The translations under genes and the position numbers were made by a program. Shown piece after piece: positions 26,011 through 36,198 of a DNA stretch of 64,000 bases. Below the pieces are notes generated by a model. It saw only the letters and a program-made list of their open reading frames with translations, did no database searches and was not told where the DNA came from. How positions within the stretch are numbered: the first letter of the stretch is position 1; every line of letters begins with the position of its first letter. Source of the DNA: Rhizobacter koreensis (lineage in GTDB: Bacteria > Pseudomonadota > Gammaproteobacteria > Burkholderiales > Burkholderiaceae_C); contig NZ_JABWMJ010000002.1 in NCBI RefSeq assembly GCF_013366375.1, positions 310,001-374,000 on the forward strand, written 5' to 3'.

Positions 26011-26172
26011 TTGAACGGCTTCTCGACACTACCTCGCCCCGTCCATCTCGCGATGGGTTCCCTGGCACGCCGCGCCCCGCGTGCCCACTTCGACTGGCCG
26101 CTCGTCGGCTTCTGGGCCAGCTACCTGGCGGTACTGGGTCTGGGCATCAACGGACTCGCCAACCTGCTGTGA
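26011..26172 (+). CDS. Small single-pass membrane protein, unknown (53 residues)
   Basis: The TTG at 26011 follows an excellent ribosome site by six bases. The product has a basic N-terminal half (LPRPVHLAMGSLARRAPRAH) and one hydrophobic helix, GFWASYLAVLGLGINGLANLL, up to the C-terminus, so it should sit in the inner membrane with its N-terminus in the cytoplasm. A rho-independent terminator begins 24 bases after the stop, as expected for a true gene end. It lies 180 bases after the exosortase-A-associated decarboxylase on the same strand and could be co-transcribed or have its own promoter. I recognise no family. A longer frame from the ATG at 25936 exists but lacks a ribosome site. Confidence 0.55.
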   Translation: MNGFSTLPRPVHLAMGSLARRAPRAHFDWPLVGFWASYLAVLGLGINGLANLL

Positions 26173-26195
26173 GATGACACACGAGCCGACTCGAG

Positions 26196-26218
26196 ACGCC
26201 CGCTGCCGCGGGCGTTTG
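26196..26218 (+). terminator. Rho-independent terminator after the small membrane-peptide gene
   Basis: ACGCCCGC (26196-26203) pairs perfectly with GCGGGCGT (26208-26215) around TGCC, followed by TTG. It ends the plus-strand EPS-associated unit. The T-run is short, so termination may be partial. Confidence 0.6.
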
Positions 26219-26273
26219 TCCATCGGCGCGGCTCGAACCACAGATGGGCCGGACCGCTGCAGCGTAAGTGAGG

Positions 26274-26630
26274 CTAGCGCGGCAGGATCTCGTTCAGGCG
26301 ATCGGCCGGGCGGCACAGGCGCGTCCCGAGCGGCGTCTCGACGATCGGCCGGTTGATCAGCACTGGATGCTGCTGCATCGCGTCGAGCAATTTGTCGTCG
26401 GTGAGGTTTGCATCGGCCAGACCGAGCTCGTTGTAGATCGGTTCCTTCTCGCGTAGCAGGCGCCGCACCGGAATACCGGCGGCACCCGCGAGCTCACGCA
26501 GCTTCTGCTTCGAGGGCGGCGTCTTCAGGTACTGGACGATGCTGGGCTCGATGCCCGCGGCGCGAAGCGCCGTCAGCACCGAGCGCGAGGTTCCGCACGC
26601 GGGGTTGTGATAGATGACCGTATCCGACAA
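26274..26630 (-). CDS. arsC: Arsenate reductase, glutaredoxin type
   Basis: The 118-residue protein has the ArsC thioredoxin fold, with the nucleophilic Cys12 in HNPACGTSRS and the family segments LRELAGAAGIPVRRLLREKEP and RPIVETPLGTRL. It reduces arsenate to arsenite using glutathione and glutaredoxin. The length is normal for the single-domain family. No arsenite pump or ArsR regulator lies nearby, so the gene may be a housekeeping copy or a general thiol reductase of the YfgD type. It stands alone between the EPS locus and the tRNA cluster, on the minus strand. Confidence 0.88.
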   Translation of the reverse strand: MSDTVIYHNPACGTSRSVLTALRAAGIEPSIVQYLKTPPSKQKLRELAGAAGIPVRRLLREKEPIYNELGLADANLTDDKLLDAMQQHPVLINRPIVETPLGTRLCRPADRLNEILPR

Positions 26631-26859
26631 GGCGAGTCTCCAGACGGCTCGTGCGGTCGCTTGCCGGTCCCAAGTCAGCTGTGATCAGGGGTGAGCTAGC
26701 GCGCGAGCCTTCAGCCAAAGCGGGAGCGAAGCGGCAGCGAAGCCGAGCCAAGCGGCCCACCCATTCGCACCGCCCCACACACTGCCGCCGAGCGACACGC
26801 GAACTTGAGGCGCCTCGCTGCCGACACAAGGGTCGAATTGACGGCGGCAAGTTGGCCGC
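26631..26859. other. Intergenic region between arsC and the tRNA operon terminator
   Basis: No supportable gene is present. A plus-strand frame here runs into the tRNA-Asp gene and ends in a translated tRNA complement, which is a common false call. The arsC promoter should lie here, but no clear -35/-10 pair is visible. Confidence 0.4.
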
Positions 26860-26899
26860 AAAAGAAAAACGGGTTGCCGCATTTCTGCTGCAACCCGTT
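26860..26899 (-). terminator. Rho-independent terminator of the gltX-tRNA transcription unit
   Basis: Read on the minus strand, AACGGGTTGC and GCAACCCGTT (26899-26868) form a perfect 10-base stem with a 12-base loop, followed by TTTCTTTT. It begins seven bases after the 3' end of tRNA-Asp and ends the long minus-strand transcript. Confidence 0.85.
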
Positions 26900-26905
26900 C
26901 GATGT

Positions 26906-26982
26906 TGGCGGAGTGGACGGGGCTCGAACCCGCGACCCCCGGCGTGACAGGCCGGTATTCTAACCAACTGAACTACCACTCC
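26906..26982 (-). tRNA. tRNA-Asp (GTC)
   Basis: This 77-base tRNA has a closed acceptor stem (GGAGTGG with CCACTCC), a GTC anticodon in the loop CCTGTCACG, the T-loop GGTTCGAGCCC and an encoded CCA. It is the last of three tRNA genes behind gltX, just before the terminator. Confidence 0.95.
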
Positions 26983-27024
26983 AGCTTTCTGCCCGTCGCT
27001 ACGCCGCCATACGGCGCGCTGACT

Positions 27025-27100
27025 TGGCGTCCCCTAGGGGATTCGAACCCCTGTAATCACCGTGAAAGGGTGGTGTCCTAGGCCTCTAGACGAAGGGGAC
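27025..27100 (-). tRNA. tRNA-Glu (TTC)
   Basis: This 76-base tRNA starts GTCCCCTTCGTCTAGAGG and has an anticodon loop with TTC (CCCTTTCACGG), the T-loop GGTTCGAATCCC and an encoded CCA. It lies in the same unit as gltX, whose product charges it. Confidence 0.95.
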
Positions 27101-27139
27101 TTCTAACTCTTCGTGCCGATCGATCGGCATCTTTGATCT

Positions 27140-27215
<76 letters not shown>

Positions 27216-27297
27216 GAATAAGCCTTCGATCGAATCACCTTCGAGCGCCTCAATCGATGCGCCTTTGGGTACCAGCGAAAAACCAGCATTATAGGCA

Positions 27298-28698
27298 CTA
27301 AACGGGGCGCTGCAAACGCGCCGTGACGACGTCGCGCTCGAAGAGCTCGAGCACAGTGTCGATCGACGGCGTCTGGACGCGGCCGCACACCAGCACGCGC
27401 ACCGCCGGCGCGAGCTGCGGCATCTTGACCTTGTGCTCGGCGAGCGTCTCCTTGACTGCCGCCGCGATCGCCGCCTTGTTCCATTCGACGGTGCGGAGCC
27501 GGTCCGCGAGGCTGGCGAGCGCGGGCCCGACCGCCGGCGTGACGTGCGCCGCCACGTCGTCGGCGCCCGGTGCGACGTCGCCGAAGTACATCGATACCCA
27601 ATCGGCGAGCTCGACCGTCGTCGAGCAGCGGTCCTTGAAGAGCGCGCACAGGCGCGCCAGGCGCTCGTCGCCACGCGCCTCGATACCGCGGCGCTGCAGC
27701 TGCGTCGCGACCAGGCCGGCCAGCGCGTCGTCGCCGCTCTGCTTGATGTAGTGCGCGTTCACCCAGTTGAGCTTGGCGGCATCCCACTGGGCCGGGCTCT
27801 TCGAGAGGTGCTCGCCGTCGAACCACTCGACGAGCTGGGCACGGCTGAAGAGCTCCTCGTCGCCGTGGCTCCAGCCCAGCCGCGCCAGGTAGTTGAGCAT
27901 CGCCTCGGGCAGATAGCCGGCTTCCTCGTACGCCGTGACGCTGACCGCGCCCCGGCGCTTCGAAAGCTTCTGCCCGTCGTCGCCGAGGATGATCGGCACG
28001 TGCGCGAACACCGGCAGCGGCGCGCCGATGGCGTTGAAGATGTTGATCTGCCAGGGCGTGTTGTTGACGTGCTCGTCGCCGCGAAAGACGTGGCTGATGC
28101 GCATGTCGAAGTCGTCGACGACCACCGCGAAGTTGTACGTCGGCACGCCGTCGGTGCGCATGATGATCAGGTCGTCGATCTCGCGGTTGCTGATCGTGAT
28201 CGGCCCCTTGACCAGATCGTTCCAGGTCACCTCGCCATGCGGCGGGTTGCGCAAGCGAATGACCGGTGCGATGCCTTCGGGTACCGGCGGCAGCGTCTTG
28301 CCGGGCTCGGGGCGCCAGCGACCGTCGTAGCGCGTCTTCTCGCCACGCGCGCGCTGCGCCTCCCGCATCTGGTCGAGCTCCTCGGGCGTGCAGTAGCAGC
28401 GGTACGCCGTTCCGTCGGCGACCATGCGCTCGGCGACGGCGCGGTAGCGCTGGAGGCGCTGCATCTGAAAGACCGGGCCCTCGTCGGCATCGAGGCCGAG
28501 CCAGTGCATCGACGCGATGATCTGGTCGACCGATTCCTGCGTCGAGCGCGCGACGTCGGTGTCCTCGATGCGCAGGATGAACTTGCCGCCGTGGTGGCGC
28601 GCATACGCCCACGAGTAGAGCGCGGTCCGCGCGGTGCCGAGGTGCAGGAATCCGGTCGGCGACGGCGCGATGCGGGTACGAACGGGTGCTCGGCTCAT
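27298..28698 (-). CDS. gltX: Glutamyl-tRNA synthetase
   Basis: The 466-residue class I synthetase has the HIGH-type motif in [10 protein letters not shown] (His19) and KLSKR at residues 244-248. A CYC pair (Cys101, Cys103) remains from the zinc site of the E. coli enzyme; the second pair is replaced by YDGRW, so zinc is probably not bound. It charges tRNA-Glu with glutamate. Its start overlaps the metZ stop in ATGA. The three tRNA genes behind it include tRNA-Glu, so enzyme and substrate are probably transcribed together and end at the same terminator. The start agrees with the usual length of bacterial GluRS. Confidence 0.96.
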   Translation of the reverse strand: MSRAPVRTRIAPSPTGFLHLGTARTALYSWAYARHHGGKFILRIEDTDVARSTQESVDQIIASMHWLGLDADEGPVFQMQRLQRYRAVAERMVADGTAYRCYCTPEELDQMREAQRARGEKTRYDGRWRPEPGKTLPPVPEGIAPVIRLRNPPHGEVTWNDLVKGPITISNREIDDLIIMRTDGVPTYNFAVVVDDFDMRISHVFRGDEHVNNTPWQINIFNAIGAPLPVFAHVPIILGDDGQKLSKRRGAVSVTAYEEAGYLPEAMLNYLARLGWSHGDEELFSRAQLVEWFDGEHLSKSPAQWDAAKLNWVNAHYIKQSGDDALAGLVATQLQRRGIEARGDERLARLCALFKDRCSTTVELADWVSMYFGDVAPGADDVAAHVTPAVGPALASLADRLRTVEWNKAAIAAAVKETLAEHKVKMPQLAPAVRVLVCGRVQTPSIDTVLELFERDVVTARLQRPV

Positions 28699-29954
28699 CG
28701 GTCTCGGGGAGCGTCGGCAGGCGGCAGCAGACCGCGCAGGATGTCGGCCTGGATATCGGCGACGTCGTCGAGACCCACCGCGACCCGCACCATGCCCTGC
28801 GTGATGCCGGCGGCGAGGCGCTGCTCCTCGGTCAGGCGCCCGTGCGAGGTACTCGCGGGGTGGGTGATCGTCGTCTTGGTATCGCCCAGGTTGGCCGTGA
28901 TCGAGCAGATCTGCGTCGAGTCGATCAGGCGGAACGCGGCGGCGCGCGCGCTCGCCGGATCACTGGCCGCGCCGCGCACGATGAACGACACCACCGCCCC
29001 GCCCGAGCCGGCCTGCTGCGCCATCGCGAGCTCGTGCTGCGGGTGCGACGCCAGGCCAGGGTAGTAGACCCGCTCGATCTCGGGCCGCGCCTCGAGCCAG
29101 CGCGCGAGTTCGAGCGCGCGCTTCGACTGCGCCTCCATGCGGATCGACAGCGTCTCGAGACCCTTCAGCACCACCCAGGCACTAAACGGCGAGAGCGTGA
29201 TGCCGGCCGTTCGCATCACCGGCATGAACTTCTCGTCGATCAGCTTCTGGCTCGCGCAGAGCGCGCCGGCGATCACGCGGCCCTGGCCGTCGAGGTACTT
29301 GGTGCCCGAGTGGATGACGATGTGCGCGCCGTACTCGACGGGGCGCTGCAGCGCGGGCGTGCAGAAGCAGTTGTCGACGGCCAGCCAGGCGCCGCAGTCG
29401 CTCGCGATCGCGGCGAGCGCCCGGATGTCGCACACCTCGGTGAGCGGATTGGTCGGCGACTCGGCGAACAGCAGCTTCGTGTTCGGGCGCACCGCCGCGC
29501 GCCACGCCGCGACGTCGGTCTGCGGCACGAAGCTGGTCTCGACGCCGAACTTGGCGAATTCGCGCCCGAACAGCATCACCGTCGAGCCGAACACGCTTTG
29601 CGAACAGATGACGTGGTCGCCCGCCTTCAGAAGGCCCATGCCGAGCAGCAGGATCGCGCCCATGCCGCTGGCCGCCGCGATGCACGCCTCGGTGCCTTCG
29701 AGCGCAGCGAGGCGGCGCTCGAACATCGCCACCGTCGGGTTCGTGAAGCGCGAGTAAATGAACGCCTCTTCCTCGTTGGCGAAGCGGCGCGCCGCCGTCG
29801 CGGCGTCGGGCTGCACGAAGCTGCTGGTGAGGAACAGCGCCTCCGAGTTCTCGCCCCACGGGGACGCCGGCAGGCCTTCGCGCACCGCGAGCGTGTCGCG
29901 CCGGGTGCCGGCGGGCAGATCGACGCGCGGGATCTTCCTCGGGTCGCCGCTCAT
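28695..29954 (-). CDS. metZ: O-succinylhomoserine sulfhydrylase
   Basis: The 419-residue protein belongs to the Cys/Met-metabolism PLP enzymes. Lys219 in [12 protein letters not shown] binds PLP, and YSRFTNPTV (residues 67-75) and ASGMGAI are family signatures. MetZ makes homocysteine directly from O-succinylhomoserine and sulfide. In beta- and gammaproteobacteria it typically follows purF, as here. Its start overlaps the purF stop and its stop overlaps the gltX start, both by ATGA. MetB or MetC paralogues are similar, but the purF context and the sequence favour MetZ. Confidence 0.9.
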   Translation of the reverse strand: MSGDPRKIPRVDLPAGTRRDTLAVREGLPASPWGENSEALFLTSSFVQPDAATAARRFANEEEAFIYSRFTNPTVAMFERRLAALEGTEACIAAASGMGAILLLGMGLLKAGDHVICSQSVFGSTVMLFGREFAKFGVETSFVPQTDVAAWRAAVRPNTKLLFAESPTNPLTEVCDIRALAAIASDCGAWLAVDNCFCTPALQRPVEYGAHIVIHSGTKYLDGQGRVIAGALCASQKLIDEKFMPVMRTAGITLSPFSAWVVLKGLETLSIRMEAQSKRALELARWLEARPEIERVYYPGLASHPQHELAMAQQAGSGGAVVSFIVRGAASDPASARAAAFRLIDSTQICSITANLGDTKTTITHPASTSHGRLTEEQRLAAGITQGMVRVAVGLDDVADIQADILRGLLPPADAPRDR

Positions 29955-31525
29955 GCGAGCTCCGTCGCGTTCTGCAGTGCCAGGCGCGAGCGGTCCGCGG
30001 CATCGCCGCTCGCCATCTCGTCGGGGTTGGGGCCCTCCGCCCCCGCGATGCCGTCAGCGCCGTCGTGCTGCTGCGTGCGCCCTGCGGCGAGCGCCGCGAC
30101 GTCGGCCGGGCTGACGTCACCGGTCACGTAGACGCCATCGAAGCACGACGCCTCGAAGCCGTCGAGGGCCGGGTTCAGCTTGTGCACCACGCGCTTCATC
30201 GCCTCGACGTCCTGGTAGATCAGCGCGTCGGCGCCGATGAACGCGCGGATCTCCTCGATGCTGCGCTCGTGCGCGATCAGCTCGTTCGCGGTCGGCATGT
30301 CGATGCCGTAGACGTTCGGAAAGCGCACGGGCGGCGCCGCCGACGCGAGGTACACCTTGCGGGCGCCGGCTTCGCGCGCCATCTGCACGATCTCGCGCGA
30401 CGTCGTGCCGCGCACGATCGAATCGTCGACGAGCAGCACGTTGCGGTTCCTGAACTCGACCTCGATCGCGTTGAGCTTCTGGCGCACCGACTTCTTGCGC
30501 ACTTCCTGCCCCGGCATGATGAAGGTACGGCCGACGTAGCGGTTCTTCACGAACCCTTCACGGTAGGGCTTGCCGATGCGCTGCGCGAGCTGCATCGCGG
30601 ACGGCCGGCTCGACTCGGGGATCGGGATCACGACGTCGATGTCCTTCGGCGGGATGGTCGAGATGACGCGCTGGGCCAGCGTCTCGCCGAGATTGAGACG
30701 CGCCTGGTAGACCGACACCCCGTCCATCACCGAGTCGGGCCGCGCCAGGTACACGTACTCGAACATGCAGGGCTTCAGCATCGGTCGCTCGGCGCACTGA
30801 CGTGCGTGCACCTTGCCGTCGAGGTCGATGAAGATCGCCTCGCCGGGGACCACGTCGCGCGTCACCGCATGCCCGCTGCCGACGATCGCGACCGACTCGC
30901 TGGCGACGATGACCTCGCGGTCGTCGGCGTCGCCACCCGCGCCGAACGACAGCGGGCGGATGCCGTACGGGTCGCGGAACGCGAGCAGGCCATGCCCCGC
31001 GATCAGCGCGATGACCGCGTACGAGCCCTTGAGGCGCTTGTGCACCGCCGCGACCGCGGCGAACACCGCGTCGGGGGTGAGCGCCTTGCCGCTCGTCGCG
31101 GCATCGAGCTCGTGCGCGAGCACGTTGATCAGCACCTCGGTGTCGCTGCTGGTGTTGATGTGGCGCCGGTCGACGTCGAACAGCTCCTTCTTCAGCGCCG
31201 CGGCGTTCGTGAGGTTGCCGTTATGCACGAGGACGATGCCGAACGGCGCATTCACGTAAAACGGCTGCGCCTCTTCCTCGCTGTAGGCGTTGCCCGCGGT
31301 CGGGTAGCGCACTTGGCCGAGGCCGACGGTGCCCGGCAGCGCGCGCATGTTGCGGGTGCGGAAGACGTCCCGCACCATCCCGCGCGCCTTGTGCATGAAG
31401 CAGCGCGTACCCTGCATCGTCACGATGCCGGCGGCATCCTGCCCGCGGTGCTGCAGCAGCAGCAGCGCGTCGTAGATCATCTGGTTGACCGGCGTTTTCG
31501 AGATGACGCCGACGATGCCGCACAT
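29951..31525 (-). CDS. purF: Amidophosphoribosyltransferase
   Basis: The 524-residue protein catalyses the first committed step of purine synthesis, making phosphoribosylamine from PRPP and glutamine. After Met removal, Cys2 of MCGIVGVIS becomes the N-terminal nucleophile of the glutamine amidotransferase domain. [14 protein letters not shown] and the asparagine-containing VHNGNLTN loop follow. The PRPP-binding motif [13 protein letters not shown] lies in the C-terminal half. Its last 20 or so residues are a variable tail. It lies 20 bases after cvpA, in the conserved cvpA-purF order, and its stop overlaps metZ. Confidence 0.96.
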   Translation of the reverse strand: MCGIVGVISKTPVNQMIYDALLLLQHRGQDAAGIVTMQGTRCFMHKARGMVRDVFRTRNMRALPGTVGLGQVRYPTAGNAYSEEEAQPFYVNAPFGIVLVHNGNLTNAAALKKELFDVDRRHINTSSDTEVLINVLAHELDAATSGKALTPDAVFAAVAAVHKRLKGSYAVIALIAGHGLLAFRDPYGIRPLSFGAGGDADDREVIVASESVAIVGSGHAVTRDVVPGEAIFIDLDGKVHARQCAERPMLKPCMFEYVYLARPDSVMDGVSVYQARLNLGETLAQRVISTIPPKDIDVVIPIPESSRPSAMQLAQRIGKPYREGFVKNRYVGRTFIMPGQEVRKKSVRQKLNAIEVEFRNRNVLLVDDSIVRGTTSREIVQMAREAGARKVYLASAAPPVRFPNVYGIDMPTANELIAHERSIEEIRAFIGADALIYQDVEAMKRVVHKLNPALDGFEASCFDGVYVTGDVSPADVAALAAGRTQQHDGADGIAGAEGPNPDEMASGDAADRSRLALQNATELA

Positions 31526-31545
31526 GGTGGAGACCTCGGTTCAGT

Positions 31546-32058
31546 TCACGTCGCAGGTGGCGACGCGATCCAGGGAGACAAGTAGCCGGGCAGCAACGGC
31601 CCGAGCCGCTGCAGCACGCGGGTGAGCGCGTCGACGCCGGTCGATGCGCGCCACGGCGCGGCGCCGGCAATCGGCGTCAGACCGATCGCGGCGACCAGCG
31701 CGAGCAGCACCACGACCCCGCGCAGCACGCCGAAGCCGGCGCCCAGCACGCGATCGCCCGGCCTCAGCGGCGTGGCGTGGATGATCGCGCGGATCAGCTT
31801 GGCGAGCAGCCCCCACGCGATCAGCACGCCGACGAAGGCGAGCACGAACGCCGCTGCCGAATTCGCCGCCGAGCCGAGCCCCGTGAGGCCCATGTGCGGG
31901 GCGAGCAGCGGCGCCAGCATGCGTGCCGCCACGTAGGCAACCACCCAGCCGGCCAAGCCGAGCAGCTCGTAGACCAGCCCGCGCACGGCACCGACCAGCA
32001 TCGAGAGCACGAGCACGCCGATCAGGCACAGGTCGACCCCGCCGATCGAATCCGGCAT
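31546..32058 (-). CDS. cvpA: CvpA family membrane protein
   Basis: The 170-residue protein has four hydrophobic helices: residues 7-30 (VDLCLIGVLVLSMLVGAVRGLV), about 33-50, 68-90 and 108-128. The first helix and the RGLVYELLGLAGWVVAY loop are typical of CvpA. The family is needed for colicin V production in E. coli and for envelope homeostasis; the molecular function is not settled. It lies directly before purF, as in most proteobacteria, and six bases after the SPOR-domain gene. Confidence 0.9.
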   Translation of the reverse strand: MPDSIGGVDLCLIGVLVLSMLVGAVRGLVYELLGLAGWVVAYVAARMLAPLLAPHMGLTGLGSAANSAAAFVLAFVGVLIAWGLLAKLIRAIIHATPLRPGDRVLGAGFGVLRGVVVLLALVAAIGLTPIAGAAPWRASTGVDALTRVLQRLGPLLPGYLSPWIASPPAT

Positions 32059-32064
32059 CGGGCG

Positions 32065-33033
32065 TCACAGCCCGAGCACCACGCCGCCGAGTCCGGCGGC
32101 GCGTGCCTTGGAAAGCGCGGCGTCGGCCTCGCCGCGCGAGGCGAACGGGCCCAGCCGGACCCGGACGCGCGGACCGCCAGGCGTCTGCGCGACCTGGGTG
32201 TAGGTTTTGAGACCGAGCCGCTCGATCTTCTGGCGCGTTTCGCGCGCAGCGTGGGCGTCGCTGAACGCGCCGACCTGCACGACGAAACGGCTCGCGTCGG
32301 CGCTCGAGGCGCCACGGCCTTCGAGCAGCGCCTTGGCGCGGTTGCCGTCGTCGGCGCCCGAGGCGCTGCGGCGGAGTGTGTCGGACGCGGCGGTGGCGGC
32401 GGTACCCGCGGGGGCCGAAGCAGCGCGAGTCGGGGCCGAAGCGGCGCGAGCCGGTGCCGAGGCCACGCGGGTCGGTGCCGACGCAGCACGCGCCGGGGTG
32501 GACGCGGGGCGCGACGGCGCCGACGCGGCGCGCGCCGGCGTCGATGCAGCGCGCGCGGGCGTCGACGCCGCACGGGAGAAAGCGGGCGCCGTGCTCGCCG
32601 CGGACGACGACCCGGCCGCGACCGCCGCATGCCCCACGGCACTCGCCGCTGGAGCCGCACGCGGAGCGACCTCGCGGCCACCTTCCGACGCCAGCTCCGT
32701 GATGATCCCGTCCTCGCCACGCGCTCGCGGCGCGGCGCCGATGGGTGCGTCGGCGCGCGCGACCTCGGGCGGTGGCGTCGCGTCGTGCAGCGGCGCGCGC
32801 TCGGCCGGCATGGTGAGCGGCGGTGCCCTGTCCTTGCTCGGAATCTCGATCGGGATGTCGACCGGGATCGGCCGCGGCTGGGTCTCGAAGACGAGCGGAA
32901 AGCCGATGATGCCGACCACCAGCAGCACCACCGCGCCGATCAGGCGCTGACGAGCCCGGGTGCGCGCCTGCTGGACCGGATCGCCAGGTTCGGCGGCGGG
33001 CCGGGGGGCTGCGTCGGGCTTGGACTTGAACAT
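32065..33033 (-). CDS. SPOR-domain membrane protein (DedD/FtsN-like)
   Basis: The 322-residue protein has a short cytoplasmic start, one membrane helix (LIGAVVLLVVGIIGFPLVF, about residues 35-53), a proline-rich stretch, a long Ala, Ser and Pro-rich repeat region (about 150-210) and a C-terminal SPOR domain (about 245-322, beginning FVVQVGAFSD). SPOR domains bind denuded glycan strands at the division septum, so this is a divisome accessory protein. The place between folC and cvpA is where dedD lies in many proteobacteria. The low-complexity tether probably spans the periplasm. Confidence 0.9.
   Translation of the reverse strand: MFKSKPDAAPRPAAEPGDPVQQARTRARQRLIGAVVLLVVGIIGFPLVFETQPRPIPVDIPIEIPSKDRAPPLTMPAERAPLHDATPPPEVARADAPIGAAPRARGEDGIITELASEGGREVAPRAAPAASAVGHAAVAAGSSSAASTAPAFSRAASTPARAASTPARAASAPSRPASTPARAASAPTRVASAPARAASAPTRAASAPAGTAATAASDTLRRSASGADDGNRAKALLEGRGASSADASRFVVQVGAFSDAHAARETRQKIERLGLKTYTQVAQTPGGPRVRVRLGPFASRGEADAALSKARAAGLGGVVLGL
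32408..32575. repeat. Eight tandem 21-base units coding a heptapeptide repeat
   Basis: Eight imperfect 21-base units code for a seven-residue repeat of the form A-S-x-P-x-R-A in the periplasmic tether of the SPOR protein. The units differ at third positions, so selection on the peptide seems to keep them. Repeat number could vary between strains. Confidence 0.7.
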
Positions 33034-33113
33034 GAAAAGGGTTCTGCTCGGGCGCCGGCGGCGGGATCGTTGGCGCGGGGGTCGCGCGGTGCGGAACGCG
33101 CCGCGGCAGGTGT

Positions 33114-34454
33114 CTAGCCGGGCTGCTGACCGGCCAGCGGCGGCAGCCCGTTTTCAAGGACGGCGCCGACCGTGTAGAACGAACCGAAGACGACGATTCT
33201 ATCAGCGGGGTCTGCGGCCGAGAGGGCCGCACCCAGCGCCGCAACGGGGCCGGCGTGCTCCTCGGTGGACGCGCCGGCAGGCGCGCCCTGCCCCACCGCG
33301 CGGTAGATCGCGTTCAGCTCGGCGGCGCGCGCGGCCCGCGGAGCCGGCAGGTCGGTGAAGTGCCAGTGATCGACGAGCGGCGCCATCTTCGCGAGCATCT
33401 CGGCGATGTCCTTGTCGCGCATCGCACCGAATACGGCGTGGGTGCGTGGAAAGAAGCCCATCTGGTCGAGGTTCTGCGCGAGCGTCGCCACCGCATGCGG
33501 GTTGTGCGAGACGTCGAGCACCAGCGTCGGGCGCCCCGGAACGATCTGGAAGCGACCCGGCAGCTGCACCTTGGCGAAGCCCTGGCGCACCGCCTGCGCG
33601 TTGATCGGCAGCATGCTGCGCAGCGCGTCGAACGCGGCCAGCACCGCCGAGGCGTTGAGCAGCTGGTTGGCACCGCGCAGCGAGGGGTACGCGAGACTCG
33701 CCCAGCGCTGGCTGCGTCCGACCCAGCTCCACTGCGTGCGATCGCCGCCGTAGCTGAAGTCGACGCCCGGCCGCCAGAGGTCCGCGCCGATGGCACGCGC
33801 CGCCTCGATCACGCTGTCGGGCGGCACCGGGTCGCCCACGATCACGGGCTTGCCGGCGCGCATCACGCCGGCCTTCTCGCGGCCGATCGCCTCGCGGTCG
33901 GTGCCGAGGTACTCGATGTGGTCGATCGCGATGCTGGTGATGATCTGGCAGTCGCTGTCGAACACGTTGACTGCATCGAGCCGCCCGCCGAGCCCGACCT
34001 CGAGGATCACGACGTCGAGATCGCTCGCCGCGAGCAGGCGCGCGATCACGAGCAGCGTGAACTCGAAGTAGGTCAGGCTGACGTCGCCGCGCGCCGCCTC
34101 GACCGCCTCGAAGTGCGGCACCAGCTCAGCAGCCTGGGCCATCCGACCGTCGATGCGGCAGCGCTCCTCGAAGTGCACGAGGTGAGGCTTGGAGTAGAGA
34201 CCGACGCGGTAGCCCGCCGCGAGCGCGATCGACTCGAGCATCGCGCAGGTCGAGCCCTTGCCGTTGGTGCCGGCGACGGTGATCAGCGGCGCGTCGAAGC
34301 GGATGCCGAGGCGGTCCTTGACCGTGCGCACGCGGTCGAGGGTGAGCTCGATCTCGCGCGGGTGGATGCGCTCGCAGTGGGCGAGCCAGTCGTCGAGGGT
34401 CGCCGGCGCGAAAACGCTCGCCGACGCAGGACCCGCCGGGTCGGGCGCGCTCAC
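33114..34454 (-). CDS. folC: Bifunctional dihydrofolate synthase/folylpolyglutamate synthase
   Basis: The 446-residue Mur-ligase family protein has the ATP loop TVAGTNGKGS (residues 59-68), ILEVGLGGRLDAVN and, later, VVLDVSHNPHAV-type sequence (LVLDVSHNPHA). It adds glutamate to dihydropteroate and to reduced folates. The accD-folC-dedD-cvpA-purF order is widely conserved. The N-terminal 18 residues are not conserved in the family and may be a start-site artefact, but no better ATG lies inside. Confidence 0.93.
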   Translation of the reverse strand: MSAPDPAGPASASVFAPATLDDWLAHCERIHPREIELTLDRVRTVKDRLGIRFDAPLITVAGTNGKGSTCAMLESIALAAGYRVGLYSKPHLVHFEERCRIDGRMAQAAELVPHFEAVEAARGDVSLTYFEFTLLVIARLLAASDLDVVILEVGLGGRLDAVNVFDSDCQIITSIAIDHIEYLGTDREAIGREKAGVMRAGKPVIVGDPVPPDSVIEAARAIGADLWRPGVDFSYGGDRTQWSWVGRSQRWASLAYPSLRGANQLLNASAVLAAFDALRSMLPINAQAVRQGFAKVQLPGRFQIVPGRPTLVLDVSHNPHAVATLAQNLDQMGFFPRTHAVFGAMRDKDIAEMLAKMAPLVDHWHFTDLPAPRAARAAELNAIYRAVGQGAPAGASTEEHAGPVAALGAALSAADPADRIVVFGSFYTVGAVLENGLPPLAGQQPG

Positions 34455-34521
34455 GACGCGCGCCCGCGGTGCGCCGCGGCGCCGGCCGCCCTGATCGCCC
34501 GGGCGCTGACCACGGCGGCGC

Positions 34522-35394
34522 TCAGGCGACCGCGTCCGAGCTGAGCCGCTGCAGCATCGCCAGCTGGCGCGCGATCGTCGGGCGCAGCTCGCGCCGGTCG
34601 ACGATCATGTCGATCGCGCCGGTCTGCAGCAGGAACTCGGCACGCTGGAAGCCCTCGGGCAGCTTCTCGCGCACGGTGTTCTCGATCACGCGCGGGCCGG
34701 CGAAGCCGATCAGGGCCTTCGGCTCCGCGATGACGACGTCGCCGACGAACGCGAAGCTCGCCGACACGCCGCCCATGGTCGGGTCGGTCAGCACGCTGAT
34801 GTACGGCAGGCGCGCCTTCGCGAGCCGGGTCAGCGCGGCGTTGGTCTTGGCCATCTGCATGAGGCTGAGCAGGCCCTCCTGCATGCGCGCGCCGCCGGTC
34901 GCGGTGAAGCTGATGAACGGCGTCTTCTGCTCGAGCGCGGTGTGCACGCCGCGCACGAAGCGCTCGCCGACCACCGAACCCATCGAGCCGCCCATGAACT
35001 CGAACTCGAAGCACGCGACGACGACCGGCAGGCTCATCAGCGCGCCGCCCATCACCACCAGCGCGTCGGTCTCGCCGGTGTGCTCGAGGGCATCCTTCAG
35101 GCGCTCGGGGTACTTCTTCGAGTCGCGGAACTTGAGCGCGTCGACCGGCAGCACCTCCTGGCCGATCTCGTAGCGCCCTTCGGCGTCGAGGAATGCGTCG
35201 AGGCGCGCGCGCGCGCCGATCCGGTGGTGGTGCGCGCACTTCGGACAGACGTTGATGTTCTTTTCGAGATCGGTCTTGTAGAGAACCGTCTCGCACGCCG
35301 GGCACTTGACCCACAGCCCTTCCGGCACCGAGCGGCGTTCGCTCGGGTTGGTCGGCTGGATCTTGGGCGGCAGCAGTTTTTCGAGCCAGCTCAT
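34522..35394 (-). CDS. accD: Acetyl-CoA carboxylase, carboxyltransferase subunit beta
   Basis: The 290-residue protein forms the carboxyltransferase with AccA and makes malonyl-CoA for fatty acid synthesis. A four-cysteine zinc ribbon is present (Cys31, Cys34, Cys50, Cys53: CPAC...CPKC). The crotonase-fold core has GGARMQEG and [13 protein letters not shown]. The ATG at 35394 begins [12 protein letters not shown], the usual family start, with AAGGA six bases upstream. An upstream in-frame start would add 26 unlike residues and is rejected. It lies 10 bases after trpA. Confidence 0.96.
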   Translation of the reverse strand: MSWLEKLLPPKIQPTNPSERRSVPEGLWVKCPACETVLYKTDLEKNINVCPKCAHHHRIGARARLDAFLDAEGRYEIGQEVLPVDALKFRDSKKYPERLKDALEHTGETDALVVMGGALMSLPVVVACFEFEFMGGSMGSVVGERFVRGVHTALEQKTPFISFTATGGARMQEGLLSLMQMAKTNAALTRLAKARLPYISVLTDPTMGGVSASFAFVGDVVIAEPKALIGFAGPRVIENTVREKLPEGFQRAEFLLQTGAIDMIVDRRELRPTIARQLAMLQRLSSDAVA

Positions 35395-35404
35395 GGAGGT
35401 CCTT

Positions 35405-36198
35405 TCAGGAATCGAGCGCCGCGCGAATCTCGGCGACGAACGCCTCGGCACGCACCGGCGCCTCGTCGGCACTCGCGCTCTCGAGCCGCGTGACGAGCGT
35501 GCTGCCGATGACGACGCCGTCCGAGCGCGCCGCCACCGCCTGTGCGGTGCGACCGTCGCGGATGCCGAAGCCGACGAACACCGGCAGCTGCACGTGCGCC
35601 TTGATGCGCGGGATCATTCGCGCGACCGCGTCCACGTCGAGGTGGCCGGCGCCGGTCACGCCCTTCAGCGACACGTAGTAGACGTAGCCGCGAGCGATCT
35701 CGCCGACGCGGCGGATGCGCGCGTCGCTCGAGGTCGGTGCGAGCAGGAAGATCGGGTCGAGCCCGCGCCCGGTGAGCAGCGCCGCGAATGACTCGCATTC
35801 CTCGGGCGGGTAGTCGACCACGAGCACGCCGTCGACGCCGGCCGTGGCCGCGTCGTCGACGAAGCGCTCGGCACCATAGCGCTCGATCGGGTTGGCGTAG
35901 CCCATCAGGACGACCGGCGTGTGGGCGTCCTGCTTGCGGAACTCGCGCACCATCCCGAGCACGCGCGACAGGCCGACGCCGCGGGCGAGCGCGCGCTCGC
36001 TCGCCTTCTGGATGACCGGGCCGTCGGCCATCGGGTCGGAGAACGGGACGCCGAGCTCGATCACGTCGGCACCGCCGCGTGCCAGCGCGTGCATCACGGC
36101 GACGGTCGACGTCGGATCGGGGTCGCCCGCGGTGACGTAGGGCACGAGCGCCTTGCCGCCGCGCTCGCGCAGGGCCGCGAGCCGGGCTCCGATGCGGC

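Noticed and set aside
1-26200. Recent horizontal island or mobile element in the EPS region
   Set aside because: No transposase, integrase, direct repeats or clear shift in base composition; the tRNA cluster at 27 kb is intact, with no repeated tRNA end.
26651-26947. Small plus-strand protein ending in SGRGSNPRPPA
   Set aside because: The end is the translated complement of a tRNA gene, a common false call.
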